A stretch of 39,587 nucleotides of DNA, taken from Lentisphaerota bacterium (GTDB lineage: Bacteria; Verrucomicrobiota; Kiritimatiellia; UBA8416; JAUUYL01). This document shows, piece after piece, positions 38,001-39,587 of the stretch. Location of the stretch: contig JAUUYL010000016.1 of the NCBI GenBank assembly GCA_030590485.1, positions 1-39,587 on the forward strand, given 5' to 3'. Position 1 is the first letter of the stretch, and the number at the start of each line of letters is the position of its first letter. The notes under the pieces are model-generated. The model did no database searches and was not told where the DNA came from. It saw only the letters and a program-made list of their open reading frames with translations. Both the position numbers and the translations under genes were made by a program.

Positions 38001-39389
38001 AAGAACGGTAATCTGGGACGTGAGTTCTTCTTCCTTCTTTGTTACCTGATCCTTGGTGTCGCTATGCTTGGCTTTTTCGTCCGCAAGTTCTTTCTTCGCT
38101 TGTGCGACTTTTTGTTCTGCAGTCTGAGAGTCGGCTTTTCGTGTGTTCAGCTCTGTCTTGAGTGTTTTTTCACGTTCTTGCGCAGATGATTGTTGTTTGT
38201 TGAGTTCCTCAGTCTGCTTTTTGAGTTCAGCTTCAGCGTTTTTCAGTTTGTCACTGTTGATGGTGGAGTTTTTCGAAAGGTCTTCGATTTTAGTTTGGAG
38301 GGCCAATTCCTTGATTTTACTCTCTTCTGCAAGCTTCTTAAGTTCATCAGCCTTTACGCGGAGTTCTTCTTCCGCTTTCTTCAGTTTTTCGGTCATGACT
38401 TTGGTTTCTTCGGAAATTCTGGAAGATGTGGTCTCAAGCTTTTTGACGCTATCAGCTTTCTGTTTCTGAACGTTCTGAAGTTCTTCGGCTTTTTTCTTTA
38501 GTTCTTCCTCGGCGTTCTTTAACTTATCGGACATGACTTTGGTCTCGTCGGAAGTTTTTGAAGATGTGGTCTCAAGCTTTTTGACGCTATCAGCTTTCTG
38601 TTTCTGAACGTTCTGAAGTTCTTCGGCTTTTTTCTTTAGTTCTTCCTCGGCGTTCTTCAGCTTGTCTTCAAGAGCCTTAGTCTCTTCGTCCTTTTGTCCT
38701 GAAGATTTGAGTTCAGTGCTGAGCTTTGCCACTTGCCGGTTGAGCTCTTGTATCTTTTTCTGGGCTGCGTCATTGTCGACTTCGGGACTCGCTTTTTTGC
38801 CGGCCATCCAATCTTGAACTAATGTTGGTTTGTCGTCAACTGGTGTTGGTTTCTTAAGATGTGTTGCGCGTGCAGCATCGGCATTGCTTGCAACGGGTTT
38901 GGATGCGGTCGGTTTTGCGGAAGCTGTTGCATCCGGTTTGGTTGCTGTTGGTTTTGCGGAAGGTGTTGGCTTCGGGGAGGGTGAGGTTTTTGTGCTTAGA
39001 GTTTCGGCTATTGGTTTTGCAACAGGCTTTGCTGATGCGACGGGCTTGCTTGTTGAGGGGGGAGAGATTTCCGCTTTCTTATCCTTTACAGTGCATTTTT
39101 CCTTCGTGGCGCGGTTGGTAATGGATGTGTTCTCGTTGATGGTCTTGTCTTCGATAAGATCGGCCAGTGCTTTTATATTGAGAGGGCCGTACTGTGATTT
39201 GTTAGAAAGTTCGACGGTCCAGAGCATTCCGAGTTCGGGAATGCTTTCGGCGGGGATCCAGGAAATCTTATCTTCGGAAAGTTGATTTCCGGGTGCAATT
39301 CTTCCCTGTTCCGCCCATTTGACCATTGAGGTGGTTGGTGCAGGACCAAATACAGAGCCGTCATCAATTTTGAGAAACCAATTTTTCAT
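35034..39389 (-). CDS. Giant coiled-coil protein with N-terminal GYF_2 domains
   Basis: A 1451-residue cytoplasmic-type protein with no signal peptide or membrane helix. Residues 1-58 (NWFLKIDDGSVFGPAP, WIPAESIPEL) and about 57-105 (WTVELSNKSQYGPLNI) look like two GYF_2 (DUF4339) domains, with the W...GP and final W pattern in the first. A Pro/Ala/Lys/Thr linker follows (about 110-200: SPKPTPSAKPTATKP). Residues about 205-1390 are almost pure Glu/Lys/Gln heptad coiled coil, ending in a basic tail FRPKPWMKLK. Within it, two 46-residue units at about 244-335 derive from a 98-base perfect DNA repeat. Function unknown; size and shape suggest a structural filament or tether. AGG lies before the ATG at 39389. 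Confidence 0.8.
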   Translation of the reverse strand: MKNWFLKIDDGSVFGPAPTTSMVKWAEQGRIAPGNQLSEDKISWIPAESIPELGMLWTVELSNKSQYGPLNIKALADLIEDKTINENTSITNRATKEKCTVKDKKAEISPPSTSKPVASAKPVAKPIAETLSTKTSPSPKPTPSAKPTATKPDATASAKPTASKPVASNADAARATHLKKPTPVDDKPTLVQDWMAGKKASPEVDNDAAQKKIQELNRQVAKLSTELKSSGQKDEETKALEDKLKNAEEELKKKAEELQNVQKQKADSVKKLETTSSKTSDETKVMSDKLKNAEEELKKKAEELQNVQKQKADSVKKLETTSSRISEETKVMTEKLKKAEEELRVKADELKKLAEESKIKELALQTKIEDLSKNSTINSDKLKNAEAELKKQTEELNKQQSSAQEREKTLKTELNTRKADSQTAEQKVAQAKKELADEKAKHSDTKDQVTKKEEELTSQITVLQNDATTKAQSLSNTEKELLSAKKTAEVASQERQDLQKQLNDQIQQLEKQEKKTATALSKTQTELDAEKSRAEELHKQNEEAEKQLKKQLEHFSVLLIEESKRIEEELSNERDFFETVRSAYLKKEKKSKDRIDHLHGLAGADMEEQKKIFEEREAAMSRVAELERELVQAKKERVTFQQQDANKERELKGQLGQIESEKESYLSRLTLLEEELKKERALVDELKARSHKSDSELTHRLDQVQDECRDLAKKLGGTQLQLEEVTKLHDDASGDAKQKEQELNQHVTIYEQSIEETRTREQELNARIDELQSLYSTATSKLDQIEWDSKQTENTLADELERLRTDKKYLNQQIEETIKDKDTTDESLEKAREEIASLSGLYKSAEDSIQEKEIVLTAHIEHLQKEHNEAIEELDTTKAAITSEKTLNVDLEKRSREKEQHLTHRIDQLNQKVETSNSTFQRATKDVQLQKEKTEALAQQLQVKSEQSTAEILKLREQNETLISELDQEKAQLSNITNISKQRDQELIELRKLYDTISRDIESKEAENQELVSEANEKYRNKTLELDQVKKQSDSDSARIVQRDKEIERLKNSMLDEQKLRRQKEGLVSQINHQLQEREQRDTEKTEQMAELQKTLETEIQEKQNLEDRLTYAEKQVKDEADKRQQLKEELKQDHDAALNMQQQQQAEINEQTEHIDQLQNEARSIIMQFEEAAQELEQQKILIDNEQTRNQQREDEFQMQVEQMQQEQMTLSNELEQNAQDLEQQKILYEDEQERHRLKIEVTQQQIDQLHQEREATAVRLEQQKKFYDEEREQRRNKELQILQQKKALQDAAGQIRQKDQLLAKQKKLHDDEGIRWKQKEQILSNRVEQTQRDWRNASTKLETTQREFQQVKKRLQSEQSRVAHANASAGRKVGIHEKAAKKRMMLEQDRVEEENPIPLADLEAEAERELQEWQESRDTSSNANSDANAAQDNIPPKASFRPKPWMKLK
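38422..38657 (-). repeat. 98-bp perfect direct repeat inside the coiled-coil gene
   Basis: Bases 38422-38519 are identical to 38560-38657, an offset of 138 bases or exactly 46 codons, so the reading frame is kept. Sequence outside the 98 bases is similar but diverged. The perfect identity points to a recent duplication or ongoing gene conversion; a third, more diverged unit lies to the left. Confidence 0.85.
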
Positions 39390-39428
39390 AATAAGCCTAG
39401 TGATACTGCCGTAAGAAGGGGGTGTCTG

Positions 39429-39587
39429 TCAAGAGCTGTTTCTTTGCCATTTTTTCTTTACTGGTGCATTTTTGTACGGGCTGGGGTTGATGTCCACATA
39501 AACGCCTTTTTCCCCCACTTCGTGCTCCAGTTTTCTGATTAGTTCTTCGTCAGGGAGAACAGCAAAGGATCTGTCTGTATCTATAAA
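39429..39587 (-). CDS. C-terminal end of a leftward gene cut by the window edge
   Basis: The minus strand is open from the window edge to a TGA at 39429-39431, giving 52 residues. The sequence is protein-like: FIDTDRSFAVLPDEELIRKL, then EHEVGEKGVYVDINPSPYKN, ending in a basic APVKKKWQRNSS. It precedes the giant coiled-coil gene by 39 bases on the same strand and probably belongs to the same transcript. Too little is visible to assign a family. Confidence 0.65.
   Translation of the reverse strand, partial: FIDTDRSFAVLPDEELIRKLEHEVGEKGVYVDINPSPYKNAPVKKKWQRNSS

Noticed and set aside
35135-39285. Numerous plus-strand frames rich in Phe, Leu and Cys
   Set aside because: They are the antisense of Glu/Lys/Gln coiled-coil codons (GAA, AAG and CAG read as TTC, CTT and CTG), so their hydrophobic, membrane-like look is an artefact.

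Overview
The window is a stretch of bacterial chromosome with moderate GC and no rRNA, CRISPR array or intact insertion sequence. Lipid II glycosyltransferase MurG, two secreted beta-barrel-like proteins ending in Phe and a LysM lipoprotein indicate a Gram-negative cell with peptidoglycan and an outer membrane. The gene mix (GYF_2 coiled-coil protein, DUF1638, DUF3524 glycosyltransferase, GHL10 hydrolase beside a sodium symporter, AddAB plus RmuC) and the abundance of word-like intergenic repeats would suit a PVC-type lineage such as Kiritimatiellota or Lentisphaerota. That placement is inference, since no 16S or ribosomal protein gene is present.

Layout. 1-180: possible insertion-sequence end. 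181-2742: D-aminoacyl-tRNA deacylase, divergent from YjbQ, an adenylate-kinase-like protein and a parvulin. 2840-5346: beta-barrel-like protein facing a secreted unknown, NadE and a small membrane protein that is translationally coupled to NadE. 5457-9236: GHL10 hydrolase plus sodium:solute symporter, facing a second beta-barrel-like protein. 9237-11792: two small unknowns, a membrane-anchored EEP phosphodiesterase and two repeat-rich spacers. 11793-20594: DNA-repair block of RmuC, AddB, AddA and a putative PD-(D/E)XK protein. 20781-22435: a decayed gene, a DUF3524 tRNA-queuosine mannosyltransferase and tRNA-Arg(CCT). 22512-27184: leftward run of parE, parC and DUF1638. 27408-32028: nadA, uvrB, tRNA-Arg(ACG), initiator tRNA with a clear terminator, and murG. 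32099-33076: mannose-6-phosphate isomerase. 33387-39389: LysM lipoprotein, a proline-rich membrane coiled-coil protein and a 1451-residue GYF coiled-coil protein. The right edge cuts another leftward gene.

Two signals stand out. First, the spacers are full of small dispersed repeats: REP-like hairpins headed by GTAGTC that abut TAA stop codons, GGGGTGGGTT/CCCCTCC palindromes, and several families of 7-12 bp degenerate repeats that sometimes supply promoter or start-codon sequence. Two of these elements appear to have entered coding sequence in frame, in addA and in the mannosyltransferase gene. Second, the locus at 33387-39389 has the makings of an undescribed envelope-spanning coiled-coil assembly: a cytoplasmic GYF protein, an inner-membrane protein with a proline-rich cytoplasmic tail, and a peptidoglycan-binding lipoprotein.

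All coordinates, translations and motifs were read by eye. Family assignments come from remembered motifs; no database search was run.
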